A DNA stretch of 35,690 nt from an uncultured Fidelibacterota bacterium (GTDB lineage Bacteria > Fidelibacterota > Marinisomatia > Marinisomatales > UBA8229): assembly GCA_913041945.1 (NCBI GenBank), contig CAJWIT010000012.1, positions 1 through 35,690 on the forward strand, read 5' to 3'. Both the position numbers and the translations under genes were made by a program. The notes under the pieces are model-generated. The model saw nothing but the letters and a program-made list of their open reading frames with translations, made no database searches and was not told where the DNA came from. Position 1 is the stretch's first letter. The number at the start of each line of letters is the position of its first letter. Positions 16,985 through 25,009 of this stretch are shown here, one piece after another.

Positions 16985-19369
16985 ATGAAAGTTTCTATTA
17001 ACTGGTTACGTAAATTTGTTGATGTATCAGAAACTCCGGCGGAGCTGGCAGAGATGCTGACCATGTTAGGCCTTGAAGCTGAAGTTGGAGTGGATTTTTC
17101 GGGATTTGATAATATTATTTCGGCAAAAGTGCTTTCATCTACAAAGCATCCCAATGCAGATAAATTAAAACTGTGCCAGGTGTCTGACGGTAAAGACACC
17201 TACCAGGTTGTTTGCGGTGCTCCTAATGTGGATGTTGACCAGACGGTTATTTTTGCAAAAATTGGATCAGTCTTGCCGGGGGATTTTAAGATAAAAAAAG
17301 TGAAGATAAGAGGAGAAGAAAGTTCAGGGATGATTTGTTCCGAGAAAGAACTGGGCATGTCGGATGAACATGAGGGCATTTTGGTATTACCGGACAATAC
17401 AGAACTGGGTATGCACATTTCTGAGGTGCTGAATCCTGTGTTTTCTTCACTGGAATTGGATATTTTGCCAAACCGTCCAGATGCGTTATCACATATTGGC
17501 ATTGCACGGGAAATTGCAATAAAAACCGGACGAAGACTACAAAAGCTTGAAATACTTTCGAACCTGAACCCAAAAACAAAAAGTGAAACCGTTCAGGTAC
17601 ATATTGATGATCCTGATGGCTGTCCAAGATATATTGCGGGGGTTGTAAAAAATGTGAAGGTTGGACCTTCTCCTGAGTGGATGGGAGAAGCTCTCAAATG
17701 TGCTGGGATGAGGCCAATTAATAATCTCGTTGATATTTCCAATTACGTGCTTCTGGAAATGGGGCATCCAACACATATTTTTGATTTTGAAAAATTTCCT
17801 GAAAAAACGGTATGTGTGCGGAAAGCAAAAAAGGGAGAGAAATTCATTACTCTGGATGAGGAAAAGCATACGCTGAATGCTGAACATCTTCTTATTACGA
17901 ATGGAAAAACCCCTGTAGCTCTCGCGGGAATCATGGGCGGTTTGGATTCAGCAGTCGCTGAAACAACGTCAACTGTACTGATTGAAAGCGCCTATTTTGA
18001 TCCAGTTACAATTCGGAAAGGATCTAAAACCTTAGGAATGTTGACCGAATCATCCCGCCGGTTTGAACGGGGAGCAGACCCGGATGGGGCTGTAACCGCT
18101 TTTTGGAGGGTAGTTACCCTGTTGAAGGAACTGGCTGGTGGAGAGCTGGCATCTGAAATGGTGGATTCCTATCCGAAGAAAATAAAGCCGTCCTCCATTA
18201 TTCTCAGGAAATCGAAACTGGAAAACATTGGCGGATTTCCCATCCCTGTAAAATTTATTGAGAAGACGCTGACTGCTCTGGGAATTGACTGGAAAAAATC
18301 ATCTAAAGAGGAATGGAAATGTGTTCCGCCTTCCTTCCGGCCTGACCTCGAGAGGGAAAGTGACCTGATCGAGGAAATGATACGTATTCATGGATATGAT
18401 TTGGTTCCCTCTGCACAATCATTCACCAGTTTATTTACCTATGATACCCCCGATCCGCTTGCAAGTACTGGAAAAATCCATAATTGCTTGGCCGGCCTGG
18501 GATATAGACAATGTTTTCATAACAACTTTCAGTCCAAAAAAATTGCCTCTATCTCTGGCAAAACCACTGTAGCTGTTGTGAATCCATTAAGCGTTCTTAT
18601 GTCTGATATCAGGACATCACTCCTTCCTGGATTGCTTGAAACAATTGATTATAATATTAAGAATGGAACCTCAAATCTGCAGTTATATGAAATGGGGCAG
18701 GTGCACAGCCAGGAGAAAAAAGGATTTGATGGTATTATTGAGAAGGGTGCTCTCTGCGGTGTTGTACATGGGTTAATCCATAAGAAAGGTGTTCATGTCG
18801 ATGATGACCGGGAGCAATCATTTTTTTCTATAAAAGGCCATATCGATGTTCTCCTGAGAAAGCTGGCTCATATGGAAGCGGATTATCAGGACTGTGAACA
18901 TCCGGAATTTGATCAATGTTTCACTGTTTCTGCAGGGGACCAGAAAATTGGAGTCGCAGGCATTGTTTCTTTCAGGATCGTTCAGGCTTTAAAACTGGAA
19001 ATTGGGGAAGTGTTCGCTTTTATGTTTGACCTTGAACAATTCGTTAATGTTATCGATGCACTTGTTCCATTCAAGGCAATATCACCATTTCCCATTGCTG
19101 AACGGGAATTGAATTTTGTTCTCAAAGAAGACATCCAGGCCGGGGAGATAAAAAATCAAATTATGCGTTCCGGAAAAGGATTGATTAAACATATTGAACC
19201 TGTCAATATTTTCCTGCACGATTCCCTGGGAAAAGGGATGAAGAGTATCTTATTTAAGCTTGTGTTTCAGAGTGATACAAAAACCCTTGAAGACAAAGAG
19301 GTAAATCCAATTATTGATGAAATTATCAGTGTTGTTGGTAATAAATTTGGTGGTAAATTACGCACATGA
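16985..19369 (+). CDS. pheT: Phenylalanine--tRNA ligase beta subunit
   Basis: 794 residues, the full length for PheT. An N-terminal OB-fold tRNA-binding domain (about 40-150: HPNADKLKLCQVSDG, VVCGAPNV) is followed by the B3/B4 editing domain (IAGIMGG, SAYFDPVTIRKGS, SSRRFERGAD). Then come the B5 domain, the pseudo-catalytic core (IEEMIRIHGYD, NPLSVLMSDIRTSLLPGLL) and a C-terminal FDX-ACB anticodon-binding domain (FPIAERELNFVL). Its TGA overlaps the ATG of a small coiled-coil gene by four bases, tying cell-division genes to this operon. Confidence 0.97.
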   Translation: MKVSINWLRKFVDVSETPAELAEMLTMLGLEAEVGVDFSGFDNIISAKVLSSTKHPNADKLKLCQVSDGKDTYQVVCGAPNVDVDQTVIFAKIGSVLPGDFKIKKVKIRGEESSGMICSEKELGMSDEHEGILVLPDNTELGMHISEVLNPVFSSLELDILPNRPDALSHIGIAREIAIKTGRRLQKLEILSNLNPKTKSETVQVHIDDPDGCPRYIAGVVKNVKVGPSPEWMGEALKCAGMRPINNLVDISNYVLLEMGHPTHIFDFEKFPEKTVCVRKAKKGEKFITLDEEKHTLNAEHLLITNGKTPVALAGIMGGLDSAVAETTSTVLIESAYFDPVTIRKGSKTLGMLTESSRRFERGADPDGAVTAFWRVVTLLKELAGGELASEMVDSYPKKIKPSSIILRKSKLENIGGFPIPVKFIEKTLTALGIDWKKSSKEEWKCVPPSFRPDLERESDLIEEMIRIHGYDLVPSAQSFTSLFTYDTPDPLASTGKIHNCLAGLGYRQCFHNNFQSKKIASISGKTTVAVVNPLSVLMSDIRTSLLPGLLETIDYNIKNGTSNLQLYEMGQVHSQEKKGFDGIIEKGALCGVVHGLIHKKGVHVDDDREQSFFSIKGHIDVLLRKLAHMEADYQDCEHPEFDQCFTVSAGDQKIGVAGIVSFRIVQALKLEIGEVFAFMFDLEQFVNVIDALVPFKAISPFPIAERELNFVLKEDIQAGEIKNQIMRSGKGLIKHIEPVNIFLHDSLGKGMKSILFKLVFQSDTKTLEDKEVNPIIDEIISVVGNKFGGKLRT

Positions 19370-19548
19370 ATGAGCTCACCTCACTGGCAAAATTGGAAGC
19401 GAGGGTCAGGCTTCTGATAGATGAATTGAAAGTGGCTAAGGAACACTCAACAGGAGGAGACTCTCATTCTGTTGAAACGTCAAATAAACTTGCAAAAATC
19501 GAGGAAAAAATAAAAAATATTATCCGGTTAGCTGAAGAATTCTCATAA
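19366..19548 (+). CDS. Small coiled-coil protein, ZapB-like
   Basis: A 60-residue protein with heptad-like spacing of Leu, Ile, Val and Ala over most of its length (LAKLEARVRLLIDELKVAKE, then LAKIEEKIKNIIRLAEEF) and no membrane segment. It overlaps the pheT stop by four bases and is followed after eight bases by zapA. Small coiled coils beside zapA are known in several phyla and are usually compared with ZapB, the Z-ring associated coiled coil. The assignment rests on size, coiled-coil character and position, not on a sequence signature. Confidence 0.65.
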   Translation: MNELTSLAKLEARVRLLIDELKVAKEHSTGGDSHSVETSNKLAKIEEKIKNIIRLAEEFS

Positions 19549-19556
19549 GGTGAACT

Positions 19557-19850
19557 ATGCCAGATCAAAGTAATCTAGTAAAAGTAAGTATTTTTGGACA
19601 GGAATATACTGTTAAAGCGCCTGCGGATCCCGAATACATCCAAAGTATTGCCGCATATGTCAATTCAAAAATGAAAGAAGTTCAGGATGATCTTCCAACT
19701 GCTCAATCTTCCACACGCATCGCTATACTCGCATCGATGAATGTCACTGATGAACTGTTTAGTATACGGCAGACAAAAGACAATGAAAAAAGTGAAGTTG
19801 ATGCCAAAATTTCATCATTGATTGAATTGATTGACGAATCTATAATCTGA
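19557..19850 (+). CDS. zapA: Cell division protein ZapA
   Basis: 97 residues with the ZapA pattern: VKVSIFGQEYTVKAPADPEYIQSIAAYVNSKM, a basic/acidic helix, then SSTRIAILASMNVTDELF and a C-terminal coiled coil. ZapA bundles FtsZ filaments at the division septum. AAGGTG precedes the ATG. It is directly downstream of the small coiled-coil gene and 22 bases before folD. Confidence 0.9.
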   Translation: MPDQSNLVKVSIFGQEYTVKAPADPEYIQSIAAYVNSKMKEVQDDLPTAQSSTRIAILASMNVTDELFSIRQTKDNEKSEVDAKISSLIELIDESII

Positions 19851-19872
19851 AATTTAATAGACAGTTATCCCG

Positions 19873-20757
19873 GTGACTCAATTATTTTCCGGTAAAGAAG
19901 TAAGCGCTTCTGTCTATGAGTCCCTGATGCCTAAAATTCAAGCGCTGAAATCAAAAGGAATTACTCCGGGATTAGCTGTAATTCTTGTGGGTGATGACCC
20001 GGCATCCGCAGTGTACGTCCGCAGTAAATCCCGCAGGTTTGCATCCCTTGATTTGTTCTCTGAAACGATCCGATTTGATGGTGGTATTTCCCAGGAGAAA
20101 CTCGTAGAAAAAATACAGGATCTAAACGTGGATAATCGATTCCACGGGATACTGGTGCAGCTCCCATTGCCGAAACATATTGACGAGGGTACCATAATTA
20201 GCGTTATTGATCCCGTAAAGGATGTTGATGGCTTTCATCCTGAGAACGTTGGCTACCTCACTGTTGGAAATCCGCGATTCATTCCCTGCACGCCAAAGGG
20301 GATCATGAGAATTTTATCTTATTATGATGTTGATCTTTCCGGGAAGCATGTTGTTATTATTGGCAGAAGCAATATTGTTGGGCGTCCTGTCTCAATTCTC
20401 ACCAGCTTGAAAAAATCCTTCAGCAATGCCACCACAACAATCTGCCATTCAGGGACACAGGATATCCGTTATTTTACCAATCAGGCAGATGTTGTTGTCA
20501 CAGCCATGGGCGTTCCGAATTTTCTGGATGAATCTTTTATAAAACCTGGTACTGTATTGATTGATGTGGGTATTAACCGGGTGAATGATGATTCAGAAAA
20601 GGGATATAAACTGGTTGGAGATATACATGCTGAACGTGTATCAGAAATTGCAGGAGCGCTGACCCCGGTTCCTGGAGGGGTGGGGCCCATGACCATTGCC
20701 ATGCTGGTGGAAAATACGGTGGAAGCGGCAGAAATGCAATCCGGTGTTGGTGCCTGA
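19873..20757 (+). CDS. folD: Bifunctional methylenetetrahydrofolate dehydrogenase / methenyltetrahydrofolate cyclohydrolase
   Basis: 294 residues with the FolD landmarks YVRSKSRR (catalytic Lys region, residues 37-44), VQLPLPKHID, VKDVDGFHPENVG, CTPKGIMRIL, the GRSNIVGRPV NADP loop and PVPGGVGPMTIAMLVENT near the end. It interconverts 5,10-methylene- and 10-formyl-tetrahydrofolate. The start is taken as GTG 19873 since no ATG lies before the conserved N terminus; no strong Shine-Dalgarno is visible. Confidence 0.95.
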   Translation: MTQLFSGKEVSASVYESLMPKIQALKSKGITPGLAVILVGDDPASAVYVRSKSRRFASLDLFSETIRFDGGISQEKLVEKIQDLNVDNRFHGILVQLPLPKHIDEGTIISVIDPVKDVDGFHPENVGYLTVGNPRFIPCTPKGIMRILSYYDVDLSGKHVVIIGRSNIVGRPVSILTSLKKSFSNATTTICHSGTQDIRYFTNQADVVVTAMGVPNFLDESFIKPGTVLIDVGINRVNDDSEKGYKLVGDIHAERVSEIAGALTPVPGGVGPMTIAMLVENTVEAAEMQSGVGA

Positions 20758-20780
20758 CAGAGTGAAAATTTAGAAAGTTT

Positions 20781-20854
<74 letters not shown>

Positions 20855-20886
20855 CATAGATAATATCTATTTGGTATCGAAGAGAG

Positions 20887-20911
20887 AGCGGGATTTATTT
20901 CCCGCTTTTTC
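20887..20911 (+). terminator. Rho-independent terminator after tRNA-Arg
   Basis: AGCGGGA at 20887-20893 and TCCCGCT at 20900-20906 form a perfect 7-bp stem with a six-base loop, followed directly by a run of T. It should end the folD/tRNA-Arg transcript. Confidence 0.8.
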
Positions 20912-20976
20912 TTTATCCGTAACTTGTTAAACAATATGACAAATTAGGACAATTTGACGTAATTTACGGGTAACTG

Positions 20977-21066
20977 ATGGGTAACCGATTCATTCACGGC
21001 AATCATTTCCACCACTCCAAATTGATTCCTCTGGGTAAATTGAAGAGACTTTTGTTACTGGGATGA
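20977..21066 (+). other. Possible 29-codon ORF carrying repeat copy 1
   Basis: An ATG at 20977 opens a 29-codon frame ending at TGA 21064-21066. Its C-terminal part is encoded by the 34-bp repeat (SKLIPLGKLKR) and ends LLLLG. Its stop overlaps the ATG of the next short frame by four bases. No clear ribosome site is present. It may be a gene remnant rather than a real gene. Confidence 0.25.
21015..21048 (+). repeat. 34-bp direct repeat, copy 1
   Basis: Identical over 34 bases to 21874-21907 and over 27 bases to 22529-22555. The core is ATTGATTCCTCTGGGTAAAT. Internally the hexamer AAATTG occurs twice, 18 bases apart. Read in one frame it encodes KLIPLGKLK. Copies 1 and 2 flank the 198-aa gene, so they could be the ends of an inserted or duplicated cassette. 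Confidence 0.95.
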
Positions 21067-21164
21067 TGGGTAGATTTAAGTACGGAAGAATGGATAAAGA
21101 AGTAACTTACAGGGATGGAAAAATTATAAGTTTCAGCATGGTATTATGGAATAAAAAGGATTAA
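21063..21164 (+). pseudogene. Short ORF resembling the end of a YwqK/MORN-type protein
   Basis: A 33-codon frame from ATG 21063 to TAA 21164, ending one base before the next gene. The segment GRMDKEVTYRDGKIIS resembles the repeat unit of MORN/YwqK-type proteins (…G…KEE.TYKDGK.IS). It is too short for such a protein, so it is probably the C-terminal relic of one whose front has been lost. The similarity is by eye only. Confidence 0.3.
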
Positions 21165-21165
21165 A

Positions 21166-21762
21166 ATGACTATGAAGAGTAAAAAGAACGCTGGTACAGG
21201 CAAAAATACGCAGGACTTTATTAAGGGTCAAATCCCCGAATTTGGAATCAGAGATGCTATCGAAGTTTACATGGAACAGGGCCCAAGGGCTTGTATAGAA
21301 ATGTTGAAGTACACATTGGAAATGACTGATGATAAAGCTGAAGAAATAGTTGCTGCTTTTGATGAGATGTCTCATCAGGATATGGCAGAATTATTAGAGG
21401 AGGCTTATAAGATGCATAATGAAGGGAAAACAGTTTCAGAAGTTAAAGACGATCAGGATTGGGATAAAAAGATAGAGGCAGGACATGCAGTAGGAGATGA
21501 CGCATTTTATAAAGCGTGGGATACTGCTGTAGCCCAAGAAAAGGATACAGATGATATTGACCCATATTCATTGGCTTTTAGAATGATGGGGAATTGTGTA
21601 TATATGCTGGCCCATGCTGGGTTCACTAAAAAGCAAATTGTTTATAATATCGATGCGCCCTTCAATGCTGCACAGGAAGAGTATAAGGAAAGGAAGAAAA
21701 AAGAGAAGTCCAATGGAAAATCTAGCTCTTGTGATTGCGATAAGAAAAAAAGTGAGGGCTAA
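21166..21762 (+). CDS. Hypothetical soluble protein, acidic middle and Lys/Cys tail
   Basis: A 198-residue protein I do not recognise. The start has AAAAAGGA five bases upstream. There is no signal peptide or membrane segment. The first part (about 15-80) is predicted helical by pattern (FGIRDAIEVYMEQGPRACIEML, EEIVAAFDEMSHQDMAELLEEAYKMH). The middle is strongly acidic (KDDQDWDKKIEAGHAVGDDAFYKAW), and the C-terminal 25 residues are a Lys/Glu/Ser tail with CDCDKKKSEG. It is flanked on both sides by the 34-bp direct repeat and followed by a probable terminator, so it forms a self-contained unit. It could be a mobile or accessory gene; no function can be proposed. Confidence 0.75.
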   Translation: MTMKSKKNAGTGKNTQDFIKGQIPEFGIRDAIEVYMEQGPRACIEMLKYTLEMTDDKAEEIVAAFDEMSHQDMAELLEEAYKMHNEGKTVSEVKDDQDWDKKIEAGHAVGDDAFYKAWDTAVAQEKDTDDIDPYSLAFRMMGNCVYMLAHAGFTKKQIVYNIDAPFNAAQEEYKERKKKEKSNGKSSSCDCDKKKSEG

Positions 21763-21804
21763 ACCCACCTTTCCAACTCCTTTTGCCATGTAAATATTAT
21801 TAAT

Positions 21805-21852
21805 CCACATTCGTGGGGTTTTTTGTTTCCCACCTCTTTGCAAAAAAGTGGG
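21805..21852 (+). terminator. Probable terminator after the 198-aa gene
   Basis: CCAC-ATTC-GTGG at 21805-21816, then GG and six T, is a short stem with a T run. A second hairpin follows, CCCAC at 21829-21833 with GTGGG at 21848-21852, enclosing TTTGCAAA. The first stem is only 4 bp, so strength is uncertain. Confidence 0.45.
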
Positions 21853-21873
21853 GATGGTGTAAATGGGAATAAC

Positions 21874-21907
21874 CTCCAAATTGATTCCTCTGGGTAAATT
21901 GAAGAGA
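21874..21907 (+). repeat. 34-bp direct repeat, copy 2
   Basis: Exact 34-base match to copy 1. Its last base is the A of the ATG of the TPR lipoprotein. In the KLIPLGKLK frame a 15-codon mini-ORF (ATG 21863 to TGA 21908-21910) ends with a four-base overlap (ATGA) with the lipoprotein start, so the repeat could act as a translated leader. Confidence 0.95.
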
Positions 21908-22479
21908 TGAAGAAACTATTTATTATACTATCGCTGGTTTGTTATTGGTTAACCTGTTGTGCACCGTCCGTTACTGAACTGGCTACAACAAACCCGGAGG
22001 CAGTTATCGCCAAGAAAGATGAACTATTGGCCGGAAAGTCAGTGTCGGAAGAAACACTGAAGGCATTAGTAAATGCCTATAATACCCTGGGTAGCGCTGC
22101 CTTAAAAGCTGAGAATTACAATGAAGCAGAAAAACAGTTCAAAGAATCATTGGTCCTGGACAATAAAAACAAAAAGGCAAAATACGGTTTAGCCATGATA
22201 GAAGGACTCCGCCTGTTTAAAAAAGGAAATAAATCAGCCCTTTGGGATTCACTGGAAAAGTTTGGTAAAGCAACATATTTTGATCCCACAAAAGGAGAGC
22301 CGTATTATTGGATGGGCCGCGCATATGAGAAAAAAGATGATGGCGACTTTGAGCTCATAGTTGAAGCATATGAAAATGCATTAAAAGGCAACCTTACTCC
22401 TGAACTAAAAACAGAAGTAGAAAATTGTTTAGCCACTATAAAAATACGTCAAAAAACACATGAAAGTTTTTGGAAATAG
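21907..22479 (+). CDS. TPR-containing lipoprotein
   Basis: A 190-residue protein with a lipoprotein signal peptide: MKK, hydrophobic segment, then LTCC, with lipidation most likely at Cys17 or Cys18. The rest is helical, with tetratricopeptide-like units: AYNTLGSAALKAENYNEAEKQFKESLVLDNKN is a good TPR, followed by FKKGNKSALWDSLEKFGKATYFDPTKGEPYYWMGRAYEKK and YENALKGNLTPELK. Such proteins act as scaffolds at the inner face of the outer membrane. It lies immediately upstream of a secreted glycosidase-like protein with a sorting tail, so a role in its handling is possible but not shown. The start codon abuts repeat copy 2, and GAAGAG is the only weak ribosome site. Confidence 0.85.
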   Translation: MKKLFIILSLVCYWLTCCAPSVTELATTNPEAVIAKKDELLAGKSVSEETLKALVNAYNTLGSAALKAENYNEAEKQFKESLVLDNKNKKAKYGLAMIEGLRLFKKGNKSALWDSLEKFGKATYFDPTKGEPYYWMGRAYEKKDDGDFELIVEAYENALKGNLTPELKTEVENCLATIKIRQKTHESFWK

Positions 22480-22528
22480 GGAAAAATAGAGGAAGTTCAA
22501 AACTTCAAAGACGAAAAATTAGAAAATA

Positions 22529-22555
22529 CAAATTGATTCCTCTGGGTAAATTGAA
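22529..22555 (+). repeat. Direct repeat, copy 3 (27 bp)
   Basis: Identical over 27 bases to the centre of copies 1 and 2, ending 14 bases before the ATG of the secreted glycosidase-like gene. In the same KLIPLGKLK frame it is closed by TAA at once, and the TAAGGAGA that contains this stop is the ribosome site of the next gene. Confidence 0.95.
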
Positions 22556-22569
22556 ATAAGGAGATAAAA

Positions 22570-24744
22570 ATGAAACAATATATAATAGGATTTATTATAC
22601 TACTTTTTAATCTGCTGACTTCACAGATAACTGTTTCTCTGGATAATAATAATACACGAGAGGTTCCTTTGTTTGGCCTTTCACATTCATCTTTGCGATA
22701 TAATGATTTTGATGATTCGGGTATTGAATATGATTTTGGAGAACCGGATTTTGACTCAGCTGCACTCTGTATTAATCCACATGTATTAACTTTTCCTGGA
22801 GCGACCCCTTGTTATTTTGACTGGACAAGTGGATGGGTATTGCCTCAAGAGAGTATCAGAAACTATGTGGACACACTCAATACAATAGGTGACGGTTTGT
22901 ATTATGCCGAATCTCTTGATGATTATAGTGAAGCTGAAACGCCTGGTGCTTATTTTTTTGAAATATCAAACCGGGATTATGAATGGTGGGAAAATGCGGA
23001 TGGAAGTTGGAACCCAATCAATATAGGTCTTGGTGCCTTCACTAATTTTATTGATACTTATGGTATAGAAGGCACTTTTGTATTGAATATGCTCACATCT
23101 AGCATCGACACAAACATGAGTATGATAAGAAAAGGGTTGGAGGAGTGGAACGATGCGTCTGATGATGCTCCTCCGAACATACAAGTTCCGTTTAAGTATG
23201 TTGAACTTGGCAATGAATTTTATTTGCGTGGAGGAGGAGATAAATGGGAAGATGAAGAACCCAGAAATTATAAATATAACGCAGGAGAAACATTAGTAAA
23301 GGATAAAGATGAAGATGGAAAATTTGACCCAGGCAGGTTTGAGTTTATCTATCCAACGCCTCAATCTTTTGCAGAGGAGTGCAGTAAATATATAGATTCA
23401 TTATCTACGATTCTACCTAATGCTAAGATTGCAATTTCATCAAAAAATAAGCCTGGCGACCCAAGGTCTGACGATTGGACCAGGCAGGTTTTATTGAATA
23501 TCAACCCTCAGCTTATTGATTTAGAAACAATTTATCTGTCATGGCATGAATATTTACGTTTTGAAGAGAAAACCGATGATTTGGGGAATCAGGATACATT
23601 AAATGCAGAACAGGTGATGGCATTCCCTCAATTTAGGCATGATGATATGTTAATCGATACTGGCATGGATTCTACCACAATTACAACATTAGAAAATGAC
23701 TTGGGTATGAAAATCAGGATATGGTTAACCGAAAGTGCATTCAGAGAAATTGGAGAAAAACCCTGGATATTAAAATGGGCTCAGTCACTAGTGAATATTC
23801 AAAACTATTCTTTAATGTTGAGAAATCCGTACCTTGAAATTATAATGTTGAATGCTTTACATGGTTGGTACTCTACAAGCGCAATTAATCATGGACATCA
23901 ATTCCCCGATGAATTTCCACCTTATGATGATCAGGATTCTTGTAGCCCCTATGGAAGAACCGCAACCGCTTTTAGTATCTATTTCTGGAACTATATTTCA
24001 AAGGAAATGACACATATGCAGGAATTAATTTTTGAAAACACTAACGGTGATCATTTAGGTGTTATATCAGAGAATCCATTTGAAGGTGAAGATGTAGACA
24101 GTAATCAATCACCTGATGTAGGTTATGAGTATTCCTATCTGCTTGGATGGAAATTTTTTAATGCAAATGAAAGCATCCAGCGAGCTCTAATTACTAATGT
24201 TGCAGATGAGAGCAAAACACTGCAGTTCAATGACGGTTCAGGCTTTACGACTAATATTAGATGTATTGCAATAACAAGTCAAAATGAAAGTAATCTCCCT
24301 GCTATTGACCAGTATATTAATGGGGATGGTGATTTAACCTATGATACTACCTTAGTGGATTTTTCAACTAGTTCAGATCAAGAAATTGTGATTCCAGCCT
24401 ATTCCGTTGTCTTATTCGAAGAGGTAGAATCACCACTGAAAGCATTTTCAACACCTACAATTCCAGGTGATTATAAGTTGCACCTTGCCTACCCCAACCC
24501 ATTCAACCCAATCACAAGCCTCAGATATGACCTGCCAGAGCAGGCACAGGTTACGCTTACAGTATATGATTTAATGGGCAGGGAAGTAGCCCAACTGGTA
24601 AACACCACACAGGAAGCAGGATACAAGTCAATTCAATGGGATGCTACTGACAGCTTTGGCAAGCCAGTAAGTGCTGGTGTCTACCTCTACCAGGTTCGTG
24701 CTGGTGAGTTTGTGCAGACCAGGAAGATGGCTCTTCTGAAGTAA
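22570..24744 (+). CDS. Secreted clan GH-A-like glycosidase with type IX sorting tail
   Basis: A 724-residue protein with an N-terminal signal peptide (about 1-18, cleavage near LTSQ). Residues 25-430 look like a (beta/alpha)8 glycosidase of the arabinofuranosidase/heparanase kind (GH51/GH79 style). LTFPGATPCYFDW (73-85) resembles the family's 'FPGG...NYWDW' strand, VELGNEFYL has a candidate acid/base Glu216, SWHEY (324-328) is the usual His strand, and RIWLTESAF has a candidate nucleophile Glu388. An acidic DKDEDGKFDPG insert (245-255) may bind calcium. A beta-rich domain follows, and residues 641-724 are a sorting tail (YPNPFNPIT ... VYDLMGREV ... GVYLYQ ... RKMALLK) as in type IX secretion substrates. 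Substrate unknown. GH assignment is moderate; secretion and tail are firm. TAAGGAGA precedes the ATG. Confidence 0.75.
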   Translation: MKQYIIGFIILLFNLLTSQITVSLDNNNTREVPLFGLSHSSLRYNDFDDSGIEYDFGEPDFDSAALCINPHVLTFPGATPCYFDWTSGWVLPQESIRNYVDTLNTIGDGLYYAESLDDYSEAETPGAYFFEISNRDYEWWENADGSWNPINIGLGAFTNFIDTYGIEGTFVLNMLTSSIDTNMSMIRKGLEEWNDASDDAPPNIQVPFKYVELGNEFYLRGGGDKWEDEEPRNYKYNAGETLVKDKDEDGKFDPGRFEFIYPTPQSFAEECSKYIDSLSTILPNAKIAISSKNKPGDPRSDDWTRQVLLNINPQLIDLETIYLSWHEYLRFEEKTDDLGNQDTLNAEQVMAFPQFRHDDMLIDTGMDSTTITTLENDLGMKIRIWLTESAFREIGEKPWILKWAQSLVNIQNYSLMLRNPYLEIIMLNALHGWYSTSAINHGHQFPDEFPPYDDQDSCSPYGRTATAFSIYFWNYISKEMTHMQELIFENTNGDHLGVISENPFEGEDVDSNQSPDVGYEYSYLLGWKFFNANESIQRALITNVADESKTLQFNDGSGFTTNIRCIAITSQNESNLPAIDQYINGDGDLTYDTTLVDFSTSSDQEIVIPAYSVVLFEEVESPLKAFSTPTIPGDYKLHLAYPNPFNPITSLRYDLPEQAQVTLTVYDLMGREVAQLVNTTQEAGYKSIQWDATDSFGKPVSAGVYLYQVRAGEFVQTRKMALLK
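24490..24744 (+). repeat. Sorting-tail coding module, copy 1
   Basis: The 3' 255 bases of the glycosidase-like gene, encoding the YPNPFNP...LLK tail. It is highly similar in DNA to 27236-27490, including long identical runs around ATCACAAGCCTCAGATA and GTATATGATTTAATGGGCAG versus GTATACGACTTAATGGGCAG. Similarity includes third positions, so it suggests recent copying or gene conversion. Confidence 0.85.
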
Positions 24745-24760
24745 GGAAGAATTATTCTCA

Positions 24761-24797
24761 TTGTCATTGCGAGGAGCAGCGCGACAAAGCAATCTCG
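24761..24797. repeat. REP-like interspersed palindromic repeat
   Basis: TTGTCATTGCGAGGAGCAGC begins an element ending GACAAAGCAATCTCG. ATTGC at 24766-24770 and GCAAT at 24789-24793 are inverted. From memory this closely matches the 'GTCATTGCGAGGAGC...GAAGCAATCTC' repeat scattered through genomes of many unrelated bacteria. It lies in the non-coding gap after the first sorting-tail gene. Confidence 0.7.
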
Positions 24798-25009
24798 TTA
24801 GTATGGAAAAAGAGTTCGCTGATTTCCCTTTTGTGACCCACATCACATTTCCAACTTAGAATTAGTTATTTCCCAGATTTCTGTGTAATATTTGTATCAT
24901 ATGAAAATTGTGGATAGGAATATATCATTTACGATTCTATTTTTATTTTTACATTTTCCAGAAAATATATCCGCAACAGCATTCATAATAGCTTAACAGG
25001 GAGACTATC

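Noticed and set aside
21568-21879. Minus-strand ORF of 103 codons and a plus-strand ORF at 21596-21793
   Set aside because: Both are antisense or out-of-frame shadows of the 198-aa gene; the latter's best part coincides with its coding bases.
20855-22560. CRISPR array or integron attC sites
   Set aside because: The three repeats are hundreds of bases apart with genes between, not evenly spaced, and no attC-like pairing or integrase is seen.
24628-24846. Minus-strand ORF of 72 codons
   Set aside because: It is mostly the antisense of the sorting tail and the REP-like repeat, with no independent support.
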